Assembly: GCA_963810905.1 (NCBI GenBank)
Contig: CAWEPG010000005.1
Coordinates: 11,428 to 75,427 of the forward strand
Direction: 5' to 3'
Source of the DNA: CAWBAT01 sp963810905
GTDB taxonomy: Bacteria; Acidobacteriota; Terriglobia; Versatilivoradales; Versatilivoraceae
Length of the DNA: 64,000 nt
The notes below the pieces were generated by a model. That model did not search any database. It was given only the letters and a program-made list of their open reading frames with translations, and was not told the origin of the DNA. Of this stretch, positions 27,312 to 37,500 are shown piece by piece (position 1 is the stretch's first letter; each line of letters starts with the position of its first letter). The translations under genes and the position numbers were made by a program.

Positions 27312-29900
27312 CTATTTGATTTGCTTATAAATCAAAATCGCCGCCGCTGGTTTTTCCTTCAGCCTCACTAGCAAGCCACTTTCCATAAGCTCCTGGCCGG
27401 TCATTTCGAAAGGGGTGGTCTCATCTAGGTTCGTGATCGCGTACCGTGCCGCAGATTCCAGTCCACGAAGTTTGAATCGAGCTGACTCATACGGGCTTGC
27501 GGGTCGCCGGAAAGCCTGCACCATTCCTTCTCCCCGGTGGAAGTCGTCGAATTGCCAAGCTATCCAATCTTCCGTTGAAGTGCTGTAGCTCGTGATTGGA
27601 TAGAAATCGCCTTCATAAAATTCAGAAACTTGCCGCCACTGGGAAATAAAGCGGCGAAGTTGTGACGGATCCACCTCCTGGCGACTTGGATCCCATGCCG
27701 TCACGATCGCAGGGGCCATCTGGCTACGAAATGTATAGGCATCAAACGAATTAATCCCGGTTCCAAAGTACGGGATCCACAGCGCGATGCCATAAGTGAG
27801 TTGTTGCATGCCGGCTGGTTCATAGGCGTAGTCACTTCGCCAGAGCGGCACAGCTCTTCGCAAGGTCTCAAGATCATTGCGCCGTCCGCCCGAAGCACAG
27901 GTATCAATGAGAAGATTCGGGTGGCGGCGGCGCAGTTCATCCCAATAGTCCAGGTACCCCGTGACATGTTTGATTTCTGTGATGCCTTGCCGGTCTTCAG
28001 CATCGTTCTCCTGCCAATATGGAAGGGGATCAAAGTTGAAATCCTGCCGATAAAGATCGATCCCTTGTTCAATGATCAATTTGTCAACGTGATTCACCAG
28101 CCACTTCCAGGCCTCAGGATTACCCAAATTCAAGAGTCTGTTTCCACCGCTTCGTCCAAGCAGCCACTCCGGATGTGTTTCAAAAATCCAGGTACCCGGT
28201 GTTACCCGCTCCGGCTCAAACCATACGATGATCTTTATTCCTTTTTCGTGGGCATGTGCAGTGATGGGTTGGAATCCACGCGGAAATCGCCTCGGATCCA
28301 ACTCCCAGGTGCCGACGTTCCACCACGCGTCTTTGAACGAATACCATCCGGCATCCATCCACCAATAATCGATATTCAATCCTGCCGCGAGGTAACGATC
28401 GATGAAAGCGATCTGATTCTGTTCCGAGGCCCCTTGCATCTCAATGTCCTGGCGGCCACTGCTTGCTGCCCATTGCGGCGGTGGCAATTTTCCACCAGGG
28501 CGAGGCAGATTATGAGCGTTCATCCATCGTCGCCAAATGTTCTGCCCGTTAATCCAGTCGCCCTTCCAGAACAGCAAGGCCACCAGGGGACTGCGAACCT
28601 CCTCACCGGGCAGTAACTTGAAATGAGTCAACTCTTGACCGGCCCTCACTCGCAAGCCAGTCCCTTCGTCCCGCGTAAATTGTGCAGCCCACTGCCCCGG
28701 CCATCCCAAGCCGATGATCACTCCTTGGCCTGACCATTGCAGATTAAAGTAGCAGAGGTCGCTGTTCGTTGGTCGCCCTCCAGCTGCGCTAATCCGTTTT
28801 TCGGCTTTCTGTTCAAGTTTGGTTTCCAAGGGTTGGTAGTCCGTCGGGGAATTGGGTGTTCCACGACTGTGGTGTAATACAAATTCCTCATTCATATCCC
28901 GCTCAATTCGGGAATCCAGCGCTAAAATGTTCTCAAGTAAAGGGGTCGTGGACGCACTGTTATTTTTGAAATAGACTGTCCATTCAACCACGGGGAAGTC
29001 TTCATAAGCGATTCCTACGCAGCGAACGACTAAGCCGGTCTTCGGATCCGTATAGGTGAGTGTATGTTCAACACGGAAGTTGTCCAGATGACGCACACTT
29101 CTTTTGAGTTCCCAGATTTTCAGCAGCTCTGTCGAAGGTTGGCCCTCGTATCGAAACGAGAAAGGAACTTGAGAAGTAAAAGGCTCTGGAAGGGGCGACA
29201 CAGGAAGGTCCTTAAGTTTGATGGTGTTCCCGTTTGTAAGAACGACCTGCGCTTCAGCCCAATCCGCTTGGTTGAAGTCATTTCCAAAGACAATGCCATC
29301 GCCCGCATCCGTCAGCCGGAGCGCAAATTCAGTAGCCCCGCTAAGATCAACCTGAACAGGGACTCCCGCTACCCCCTCCCGAAGAACGGGGGTCCGGAAC
29401 TTCTCTTCTCCGCCTACTTCAACCGATGCGATCAGGCTGCCTCGACCTTCGTTGGCGTAATAACCGACATCATTGCTGTCGAGCCCAACGACGGCATGAA
29501 ACGCTTTGCCCGCGCTCGGTAAGTGTACGTCCACTTTGCCTATGGAAGGACAATGTAGCCCGTGCGAGTAGACTTTGTCCCTGATGCGAAGTGGGTGGCC
29601 TGCAATACTGTCACGTTGAACCGAACCGCTCTTCAAATAAACAGTCAAATAGGCCTGGGCTGGCTCGGGTTCTGGTTGTCCTGAGAATTTCGCGGCTACC
29701 CATCTCTTAGCGGTAGACATTTCGTCCTTACTGGGAGACCTCGCATAGGCAAAGAAAGCATTAAGACTTACAAATACAAAAATGTAAAACAGAAGCAATA
29801 GTGAACACAACGTCGCTCGGCTTCTCAGGAGTCTAATCCCTAGGGTTAGACCTGAAGCCATGCCTTGCGGACAGTACGGAGTTCTTTCGTGCGAGATCAT
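27312..29900 (-). CDS. NPCBM-domain GH36-type alpha-galactosidase
   Basis: 862 residues. A hydrophobic segment (about 28-52) should export or anchor it. An NPCBM/NEW2 domain follows (about 75-245: SHGLHCPSIGKVDVHLP, VVGLDSNDVGYYANEGRGSL). The GH36 domain has WWMDAGWYSFKD, GIKIIVWFEPERV, then YRQDFNFDPLPYW, where Asp is the expected nucleophile, CASGGRRNDLETLRRA and PLWRSDYAYEP with the likely acid/base Asp. It ends in a beta-sandwich tail. It should release alpha-galactosyl or related residues outside the cytoplasm. Its start overlaps the stop of the upstream glycosidase by 4 bases (ATGA), so they are translationally coupled. Confidence 0.88.
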   Translation of the reverse strand: MISHERTPYCPQGMASGLTLGIRLLRSRATLCSLLLLFYIFVFVSLNAFFAYARSPSKDEMSTAKRWVAAKFSGQPEPEPAQAYLTVYLKSGSVQRDSIAGHPLRIRDKVYSHGLHCPSIGKVDVHLPSAGKAFHAVVGLDSNDVGYYANEGRGSLIASVEVGGEEKFRTPVLREGVAGVPVQVDLSGATEFALRLTDAGDGIVFGNDFNQADWAEAQVVLTNGNTIKLKDLPVSPLPEPFTSQVPFSFRYEGQPSTELLKIWELKRSVRHLDNFRVEHTLTYTDPKTGLVVRCVGIAYEDFPVVEWTVYFKNNSASTTPLLENILALDSRIERDMNEEFVLHHSRGTPNSPTDYQPLETKLEQKAEKRISAAGGRPTNSDLCYFNLQWSGQGVIIGLGWPGQWAAQFTRDEGTGLRVRAGQELTHFKLLPGEEVRSPLVALLFWKGDWINGQNIWRRWMNAHNLPRPGGKLPPPQWAASSGRQDIEMQGASEQNQIAFIDRYLAAGLNIDYWWMDAGWYSFKDAWWNVGTWELDPRRFPRGFQPITAHAHEKGIKIIVWFEPERVTPGTWIFETHPEWLLGRSGGNRLLNLGNPEAWKWLVNHVDKLIIEQGIDLYRQDFNFDPLPYWQENDAEDRQGITEIKHVTGYLDYWDELRRRHPNLLIDTCASGGRRNDLETLRRAVPLWRSDYAYEPAGMQQLTYGIALWIPYFGTGINSFDAYTFRSQMAPAIVTAWDPSRQEVDPSQLRRFISQWRQVSEFYEGDFYPITSYSTSTEDWIAWQFDDFHRGEGMVQAFRRPASPYESARFKLRGLESAARYAITNLDETTPFEMTGQELMESGLLVRLKEKPAAAILIYKQIK

Positions 29901-32062
29901 TTTTTCACAGCCTCACAGTGAACTTCTAAGATCTCCACCTTGCTGTTAGCCGGCAGAGTTACCATGATGCCTCGCCGGAGATCAGAACCGGAGTATGTGA
30001 CCGAAGGCCGGCTTGTCAAGATGGATCGAAAACGGAACTTGCCGTCCGGATAAGCAGGGAGCTTCAATGCCACATGGTTTATCCCAGAGTCGTTCTTAAA
30101 TAGTGCAAATAGTCCTTCGCCCCGCCTGCTCAGCCGCGCAAAACCATCCCAGGCCACGGGGGAAGGCTGACGCCATTCACCTAGAGGCCAAAAACTCTCC
30201 CACAGTGGAACGTTGCTACGGAGCTTTTTGAACCAGAGGATTTTCTGGTTGTACCACTCCACTAACTCGGGCGAGAGCTTCCTTAGATCACCTAGGAAGA
30301 CAGGGCCTGAGCCAATCAATGTGGCGAAATGTTCTTCTGGCGTAGGCGTCGTCGCGCGCAGGTTGCCGATAAGCATGGTTTCTACCGGAATCGATAGAGC
30401 ACGGTGGTACAGCAATGTGCGTGCCTGTCGTGGACCCGAGGATGTTTCCGAAGCGTCCGTAACGTTGCTCAACCAATCGAGATCCCCCGCTGCGAGAAGA
30501 CCATAGTCAATGACGTGTTTTTGACCCCACAATTCAAATGTTAGATCCAGCAGAACCTCGGGGTGTTCGCGGTAAATGGCGTCGGTGACGTACTGGATGC
30601 CCTCATAGATCCGGCCAAGCGACTCGGCCCAGGTCTGGTGATCGTGTCCCTTGGCGTAGCACCCGGGTTCGAGGCCGTAAGCATTGAAGACGGTGGTCAA
30701 ATCGACCTTGACATAATCCAGGCGGTGATTAGCGATCAGCGTATTGATGCGTCGTGCCGCGGCCTCCCTGTATCCGGAACCAAGGCACATGACCACAAAG
30801 TTATCGCTGGGAAACTCTTGCGCTTTCTCGTTTCCATGGGCGTCTCGAATGACCCATTCCGGATGATCACGATAATCGCTTCCCAGCTTACTCGTGACCG
30901 CCAGCGGAACCCACATCCCCAGGCGCATGCCACTCTTCTCTAGCCGGGTCTCAATCTCCCCCATCCCGCCTGGAAATTTCTTGGGGCTGATCTGACCATT
31001 TTCATAGGTATCGCTCCAGCCCGTGTCCAGCGCAAAAACGTCAAAACCCATGCGGGATGCAATGGGGATCAATTCACGAACAATGGCTTCATTGTAATCC
31101 TGAAAAAAAGGCTCCCACGTGTTGTATATCCAGCGCGGACGATAGGTCGAGCCTTTCTTCGTTAAAATCTGCGAAGTGTAATACGGTACAACCCAACGCG
31201 GGTCGGAGAAACCGTGTCCTTCTTGAAACAATGCAATTCCACTCTTGGCGCTCGTGAAGGTTTCACCCGGCTGGATTGTGCGTTCAAAAGGGAAAATATC
31301 GGTATCATACAGGACGCGGATGCCCTCGGCCCAACCGTTTGTTTCCGTGCGCTTCATCCAGCCCGGAGCCTCATTCATCACCAGGAACCCTTCGCGTGTC
31401 CGAGGATTAACGACAACAATCGCCGGGTCTTCAGCCCGCCCGGTGAAAAAGCTCTCGCGCGGCATGATACCGTAGTAGGCGGAGAGGAGTTGCTCGCTCG
31501 GCAAAGCGGCTTCCAGCGGAACGGCTTCAAAAGCACAGTTCGAGAGAGACACCGATCGTTCTCCACGGTTTGTCACGGCAATCCATTTGCGGATGACCGG
31601 ATGGCCGGGATAAACCGCGTAAAAAACCGAAACTTCAAGTGGTTTCGGCCTCGCCAACAATTTTACTTCGAGCACTGTCCCATCTCCTTCGATTTTGCGA
31701 GGTGATTCCGCGCGGAGCAGGTTAAAAACGGGGCTTGCTCCGGTATATAATTGGCCGTCCACCTGAAAAGAGAATTCAGCGGCGAACAGGTAACGGTTGG
31801 GTGTCTCCTGGGTGGGGGTCTTCAGGAACTGAGTCCCTGTTACTTTCTGCAACCAACTTGTTGTTTCAAGACCGTGCTCATTTGAAAAGCGCAATTTGCG
31901 CTCCACGAGTGCGTTCCCGATCGACCAGTTCCTGCCGTCCATTTCGGACCGAATGTAGACCGCATCCATTTCGGCGGGGCGTGGCGCTGTGATCGCGTCA
32001 CTGGTCCAGACGAGAATTGAGAAGAAAGCGCATGCAATCGTAAACAATGGAAATGCCCACAT
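29897..32062 (-). CDS. GH36-like alpha-galactosidase, exported
   Basis: 721 residues from ATG 32062, 10 bases after GGAG; a GTG at 32080 would add six. Residues 1-24 are a signal peptide (WAFPLFTIACAFFSILVW). An N-terminal beta-domain is followed by the barrel: DVFALDTGWSDTYENG, GMRLGMWVPLAV, then LDYVKVDLTTVFNAYG with the expected nucleophile Asp, and SNVTDASETSSG where the acid/base Asp may lie. It is distinct from the coupled downstream enzyme, with a different N-domain. The two probably attack the same alpha-linked substrate in sequence. The exact specificity is inference. Confidence 0.85.
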   Translation of the reverse strand: MWAFPLFTIACAFFSILVWTSDAITAPRPAEMDAVYIRSEMDGRNWSIGNALVERKLRFSNEHGLETTSWLQKVTGTQFLKTPTQETPNRYLFAAEFSFQVDGQLYTGASPVFNLLRAESPRKIEGDGTVLEVKLLARPKPLEVSVFYAVYPGHPVIRKWIAVTNRGERSVSLSNCAFEAVPLEAALPSEQLLSAYYGIMPRESFFTGRAEDPAIVVVNPRTREGFLVMNEAPGWMKRTETNGWAEGIRVLYDTDIFPFERTIQPGETFTSAKSGIALFQEGHGFSDPRWVVPYYTSQILTKKGSTYRPRWIYNTWEPFFQDYNEAIVRELIPIASRMGFDVFALDTGWSDTYENGQISPKKFPGGMGEIETRLEKSGMRLGMWVPLAVTSKLGSDYRDHPEWVIRDAHGNEKAQEFPSDNFVVMCLGSGYREAAARRINTLIANHRLDYVKVDLTTVFNAYGLEPGCYAKGHDHQTWAESLGRIYEGIQYVTDAIYREHPEVLLDLTFELWGQKHVIDYGLLAAGDLDWLSNVTDASETSSGPRQARTLLYHRALSIPVETMLIGNLRATTPTPEEHFATLIGSGPVFLGDLRKLSPELVEWYNQKILWFKKLRSNVPLWESFWPLGEWRQPSPVAWDGFARLSRRGEGLFALFKNDSGINHVALKLPAYPDGKFRFRSILTSRPSVTYSGSDLRRGIMVTLPANSKVEILEVHCEAVKK

Positions 32063-32187
32063 GGATGAGAAGCTCCGCACTCGATCGAACGGACCTTTCA
32101 GAGTGATCCCGTAGGTATGAACTACTTGGGTGTGTTATTCGGAATACACCGTGCGCTGATAGCTGTACAGCCGGGAAACGATCCGGA

Positions 32188-32517
32188 TTAGATGAGTCGC
32201 GACCGTATAGAATCCCGCAGGGAGGATTTCAGAATTCCTGCGTCATCTTTTCTCGCACCTCCTCTTGCATGTTCTGCATTCAGTGCTTCAGGTTTTTCTG
32301 GCGACTGCAGATTTGTCATGGCCGGCTTTTCCATCGTGGCCCATATTGTGGCAAAGATGATGTAGGAAATAGAGCCCAGCAAAAATAACAGTTTGTAGTT
32401 CGCCATGCTCGTCTTTCCCAGGAAGACCAGCACTGCCGAGGCAAGACAAAAGATCAGGCTGGCAATTGAAATGAGTAAGCAGGTGAGTTTCAACACAGTG
32501 TTGGATCCTTTCTTCAT
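32188..32517 (-). CDS. Small two-helix membrane protein coupled to the permease
   Basis: 109 residues from the ATG at 32517; the frame is open upstream but that stretch overlaps the permease in another frame. Two hydrophobic segments (about 8-33 and 42-64) are followed by a polar tail rich in charged residues. The start codon overlaps the permease stop by 4 bases (ATGA), so it is translationally coupled and may be an accessory subunit. No family is recognised. Confidence 0.65.
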   Translation of the reverse strand: MKKGSNTVLKLTCLLISIASLIFCLASAVLVFLGKTSMANYKLLFLLGSISYIIFATIWATMEKPAMTNLQSPEKPEALNAEHARGGARKDDAGILKSSLRDSIRSRLI

Positions 32518-33908
32518 GAGAGCGCTGAATTGAGGTTTGAAATGCGTTTTCGCTTGAGCACCATTTCGATAGCAATATAGGAACCAAGCGCTATCACATA
32601 GCCGGGAAGCCAACGAAAGAACAAATGCAGCGGCATTAGGGCACAAGCCACCAAAGTCCCAACCCACACCAGGAGCGCAGACCAGCGAATCGAGAATCCG
32701 TACTTTTCTGCGACATATTGTTCCAGCCCAAGTTTGGGGAAAATCCAGTGCTCTGCAAAAACAATAGCGCCCACAGGCATGAGCACCAAACCGTAAAGAG
32801 CGACAAAGTCCAATAGCTTCAAAAAAAAGACCGGGAAACAGGCCAGGATTGTGGTGATGAGACCGGCAAGCAATGTGACTTTCCAGCGTTCCCAACTTGG
32901 GATGATACACTGGAAGGCCATCCCTGCACGGTAAAGAGTCGGATTAGCTGTTGTCCACCCTGCGAGGAGGACTGCGGCGGCTCCGGATATCCCTAGAGCC
33001 TCGACTGCCATCAGGCCAGGATTCATTTCACGGTTTACAGCCACAACTAGTACACCCGAACAAATCCAGGCTAAATAGTGTCCCAGATACATTCCAAATG
33101 CCGAATAGAGTCCGTAGGACCAATGCCTGGCAAACCGGAATAATGCCAAATCAGAGAGGCCCACATGCATGGCGAGATTGCAGAACCAGGCAAAAAACAA
33201 GACATGCCATAGTCCAAATTTCTCCTGGCCCACCGTCGGCACCCCAGTCCAGATTTTTGTTTGCGCGATCTGCCACAGGTTGTCCAGATTGGGATGAACG
33301 CCCAGCCTCGGTAAGGTTGCGATGGCGCCAGCCGCAAAGGCTACGAAGATCCATGGTGAACAGACCCCTCCAAACCGGCTCAGTGTTTTGAAACCCAGGA
33401 TGGCCAGAAGGGTGAAGGCCATTCCGATGACGAAGGCAGTGAGGATCCATGCCACACTATGCGGTAAAACATCATCAAGAGCCGGAGCGGGAATCCCCAA
33501 ACTGATTCCGACTGCCGTAGCCGAAACAGAAATCATCGCTCCGGCAAGAATACAGAACAAGACTCCATTGGCAATGTTGTAGATCAGAGTCAGCCCCGGA
33601 CCGGCAATCCTCCGGAGGTACCAATACAAGGTGAGGCGAGTGTCCGTCGCAATGGGAGCGCAGATAAAAGTCCAAGACAAGACTGCCAGGAGATTCCCAA
33701 GGAATAATCCCAAGAACAAGTCGGTAGCTTTGACACCGTGCAAAACGAAATAGGCTCCAATCACAAACTCCGTACCGGCCACGTGTTCTCCTGCCAGCAG
33801 TCCAGCGTAATATCGTCCCGGTTGAAACTTTTCGGGCGGGATTGGTTCCCTCTCGTATTCATAGAGATGGTCCATCGTGTTTGCGAGCTTGGTGATTGCC
33901 CTGGCCAT
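32514..33908 (-). CDS. NCS1 (purine-cytosine permease-like) transporter
   Basis: 464 residues with about 12 hydrophobic segments. The cytoplasmic N-terminus (MDHLYEYEREPIPPEKF) leads into GRYYAGLLAGEHVAGTEFVIGAYF. Later GVCSPWIFVAFAAGAI and the overall pattern resemble nucleobase:cation symporters of the NCS1 group. Members carry purines, pyrimidines, hydantoins or thiamine; being beside glycosidases, this one may import another solute, but that is inference. GGAGA precedes the ATG. It heads a minus-strand transcript with the small membrane protein, perhaps extending to the alpha-galactosidases. Confidence 0.8.
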   Translation of the reverse strand: MARAITKLANTMDHLYEYEREPIPPEKFQPGRYYAGLLAGEHVAGTEFVIGAYFVLHGVKATDLFLGLFLGNLLAVLSWTFICAPIATDTRLTLYWYLRRIAGPGLTLIYNIANGVLFCILAGAMISVSATAVGISLGIPAPALDDVLPHSVAWILTAFVIGMAFTLLAILGFKTLSRFGGVCSPWIFVAFAAGAIATLPRLGVHPNLDNLWQIAQTKIWTGVPTVGQEKFGLWHVLFFAWFCNLAMHVGLSDLALFRFARHWSYGLYSAFGMYLGHYLAWICSGVLVVAVNREMNPGLMAVEALGISGAAAVLLAGWTTANPTLYRAGMAFQCIIPSWERWKVTLLAGLITTILACFPVFFLKLLDFVALYGLVLMPVGAIVFAEHWIFPKLGLEQYVAEKYGFSIRWSALLVWVGTLVACALMPLHLFFRWLPGYVIALGSYIAIEMVLKRKRISNLNSALS

Positions 33909-34550
33909 TTTTCTCCTTTCTCTTCGAGGTATCCTGGAGCCGTGAGATCAATCGACAGAAGCTTCAGCTTCTTACCCTGTCCTTACACACGTCAGCCATA
34001 TTTGAGGATTGAGTGGAGATTGGAGGTCTTCCAAACCTGAGTTCCGCAATACGTTTTCGGCAGTCAGGATCCATCAGAGGGAGTATTCTCCTCTTCGGGA
34101 CAGAGTACAGATAATCTTTAGAGGAACTATACTCGCTCTGCGAGTTCCGAGTCAAAATAAGTGGCAGACTGTTCTTACTTTTCAATCCACACCATTTTTT
34201 GATAGCGTGTCAGTATAGGGGTGAGCAGGAATTTCCCTTCTTCCCCGGTGGAGAGGAGAACTTAAGTTCTCCGGAGAATTATCGATTGCTGACCGGGTCC
34301 CTTGATGCTATGTGATTCTTTTGCGCCCGGAGCCGGCCTAAGACAGGAACGGACTACTCAACAAACTTTGCAGCCGGGTCGCCCGACCCAATCGGATTCA
34401 CTCCCTTCAACCACCAAGTGAGGCTGAGGTCTTATGAATGCCTCAAACTGATCCATCAGTAATATAAAATCGAATTTCGTCTCCTCCAGAGATTATAGCG
34501 AAGGTACCCTCCGGTCGAGAAAAAGGACCTCTTCAAAAGGAGGCATTCTC
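33909..34550. other. Divergent intergenic region between the permease and GH106 genes
   Basis: 642 bases without a convincing gene. It should carry promoters for both the minus-strand permease and the + strand rhamnosidase. Short ORFs here lack motifs. An AAAAGGAGG ribosome binding site lies at its right edge, belonging to the GH106 gene. Confidence 0.4.
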
Positions 34551-37500
34551 ATGACATTCATCTACAACCGAAGATGGTTTCTGAGGAACTCTACTTTGTG
34601 GGCTATGGCGGCCCCCGCTCTTCCTGGTCTGAGTAGTCCAAACCCTTTGATTCAAACTGAGAAAGTTGGAGGTGAGCAAGCAGGGATGCTCGAGCGCGCA
34701 TTCCTGGATCCGCCGGAAGCCGCCTGGCCGTGGGTTTACTGGGTCATCACCGATGGGACCCTCACCCGAGAAGGCATCACGGCAGACCTCGAAGCAATGC
34801 GCAGGGTGGGTATTCGCGGAGTCTTGTATTTGGAAGTGGATCTGTTTGTGCCGAAGGGGCCGGTGCGTTTTTTGAGCCCCCAATGGCGGGAGTTGATCCA
34901 GCATACCGTGAAGGAAGCCACACGGCTCGGCATCACGCTCAGCATGAACAACGACGGAGGGTATACGGGTAGCGGCGGTCCTTGGATAACCCCGGAATTA
35001 TCGATGCAGGTCATGGTCTGGAGTGAGACGACTCTAATGGGTCCCAAACGCTTCTCCGGAGTACTGACACAACCAAAAGCTGTCCAAAACTACTATAAGG
35101 ACATTGTCGTATTGGCTTTCCCCACACCCCAGGCGGAAGGCGAGCGAATGGCCGCACGATCTCCCAAACTGACCTATGGACTCGACCGGAAGAGCTTTAA
35201 CGCTAACGGGCTAATCAGCGGCGACCCCGCCGCCGTGACTCTATTGCCTCCGGTTGAAGAAGGACAGTCGCAGGTCCTGAACATTGACTTTCCTGAACCG
35301 TTCACTGCCCAAGCCCTGACCATCGCTCTGGATCCTTGGAACTCAGAAATCACCGGGGAGCTGGAGGCTTCAGAGGATGGCCAGCACTTCAAGAAAATTC
35401 GCCCATTCAGGTTACGTTGGCCCCGTTCATCGGTTAATTTCCCCGAGGTAACCTCTCGCTATTACCGCATTGTCATGAAAGGTCCCTCGGAAGAAGTCGA
35501 CTGGCTTTTCCGAACATTTGCAAAGGGGTTTCCGCTCAACGAAGTCGAGCTTCATTCTGACTTACGCCTTGAAGATATACCTGGGAAAGCAGCCTACATG
35601 CGCCAAGAGGTATTTTCCGGAGAGCCCGCGATAACGGCCGAGAAGGCTGTCCAGCGAGATCAAATTCTGGATCTGAGCAGCAAGATGGACGGAGCGGGCC
35701 GCTTCAATTGGGAGGTCCCAGCCGGCAATTGGACTGTGCTTCGAATCGGGCATACCTCCACGGGAAAAATGAACCACCCGGCGCCACAGGAAAGCCTCGG
35801 CCTGGAATGCGATAAGCTCAGTAAGAAAGCCATTGAAGTCCACTTCGACGGGTTGATGGGCAAACTGCTGGAGGATCAGGCGGCCATCCACGGAACAGCC
35901 TTGAAAATGACACATATCGATAGTTGGGAGACCGGCACCCAGAACTGGACACCGGGGTTCCGGGAAGAATTCCTAAAGAGGTGCGGGTATGATCCACTCC
36001 CGTATTTGCCTGTTCTCACGGGTCGAGCAGTCGGAAGCCGGGAGATATCAGAACGTTTCCTGTGGGACCTACGACATACAATTGCCAATCTCCTACTGGA
36101 GAATTACGCCGGGCATCTGAGGGAGCTTAGCCACCAACATGGGTTGACTCTGTCCATCGAAGCCTACGGAGGAGGGCCGTTCGACGACGTTGCTTATGCC
36201 GGTTACGCCGACTTGCCGATGTGTGAATTCTGGTCTGGAAAGCCCTTCTGGTGGGATCTGTTGATGGGCTGGTGCAAGGCCATGGCATCGGCTGCACATA
36301 TTTCCGGACAGTCGATTGTCGCGGCAGAGTCGTATACCGCCGAACCCGAAAGTGCGAAGTGGCAAGCTCACCCATACCGGATGAAGCCGCTCGGAGACAT
36401 GGCTTTTACACTGGGCGTCAACCGCTTTGTCTTTCACCGCTATTGCATGCAACCGTGGACTGACCGATTACCCGGGATGACGTTTGGACCGTTTGGGGTT
36501 CATTACGAACGGACCAACACTTGGTGGGAGCTGTCCCGTCCGTGGCATACCTATCTTGCGCGATGCCAATCCCTATTGCAGAGCGGACAGTTTGTTGCCG
36601 ATGTGGCCTATCTCGGCAGTGAAAATTCGCCGACTTCGTTTCCAAGTCGAGAGGCAATGGATCCCCCCATCCCATCCGGTTATGACTTTGACGATATACC
36701 TCCTGTTGTCTTGTTGAAACAGATGACATGGAGCGGTGGTCAATTCCTTCTGCCGAGCGGGATGAGCTACAGAATACTCGTTCTGCCTCCAGGACGTACG
36801 ATGACGCCGGCTCTGCTCGGAAAGATTCAGGAACTGGTACGGGTGGGGGCAACAGTCGTCGGACCGCGTCCGGCAAATTCTCCAAGCCTGACCAACTATC
36901 CACACTGTGACGCCGAAGTCCAACAAATGGCCGCAGAGTTGTGGGGCGACTGCGATGGCGTGAGCATCACCGAAAACCGGTACGGCAAAGGCAAAATCGT
37001 GTGGGGAAAACCTCTTGCAGAAGTGCTGTCGGGATTGAGTGTGCAACCCGACTTTTCAGCTCTCGAAGTGAAAGTGGGAGAGGAAATTCGCACGATTCAT
37101 CGCCATAAAGATGGCAACGACCTTTATTTCGTTGCCAGTGGACTTCCAGAAGCCAGGAGATTTCTGTGCTCCTTCCGTGTCAAAGGGAAGCGCCCGGAGT
37201 TGTGGTGGCCGGATACGGGGCGGATGGAACCGGTTATAGCTTTCGACGAACGCAATGGGAGCACGCTCGTCCCACTCTCACTCGATCCCTATGGATCTGT
37301 GTTTGTCGTTTTTCGAAAGGACAGAGAGCCTCTGCTTGAGCGGGTGATTTCTGTACGGCGAAACGGGGTAGAGTTGTCAGGCCTTGCTCCCACGCCTGCA
37401 CCGGAAATTCAGCTCCGTCATGAACCCATCTCCATTAGCGTGAACCCCGCCGATGCGGCGGGATTTTTGATAGAAGTGGCAAATCCTGGGAATTACGAGC

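Noticed and set aside
32518..32910. N-terminal extension of the small membrane protein inside the permease gene
   Set aside because: It overlaps the permease in another frame and the ATG at 32517 is coupled to the permease stop; the extension has no family-like composition.
36573..37046. ORF antisense to the GH106 gene
   Set aside because: It lies wholly inside the rhamnosidase gene, whose frame carries clear motifs.
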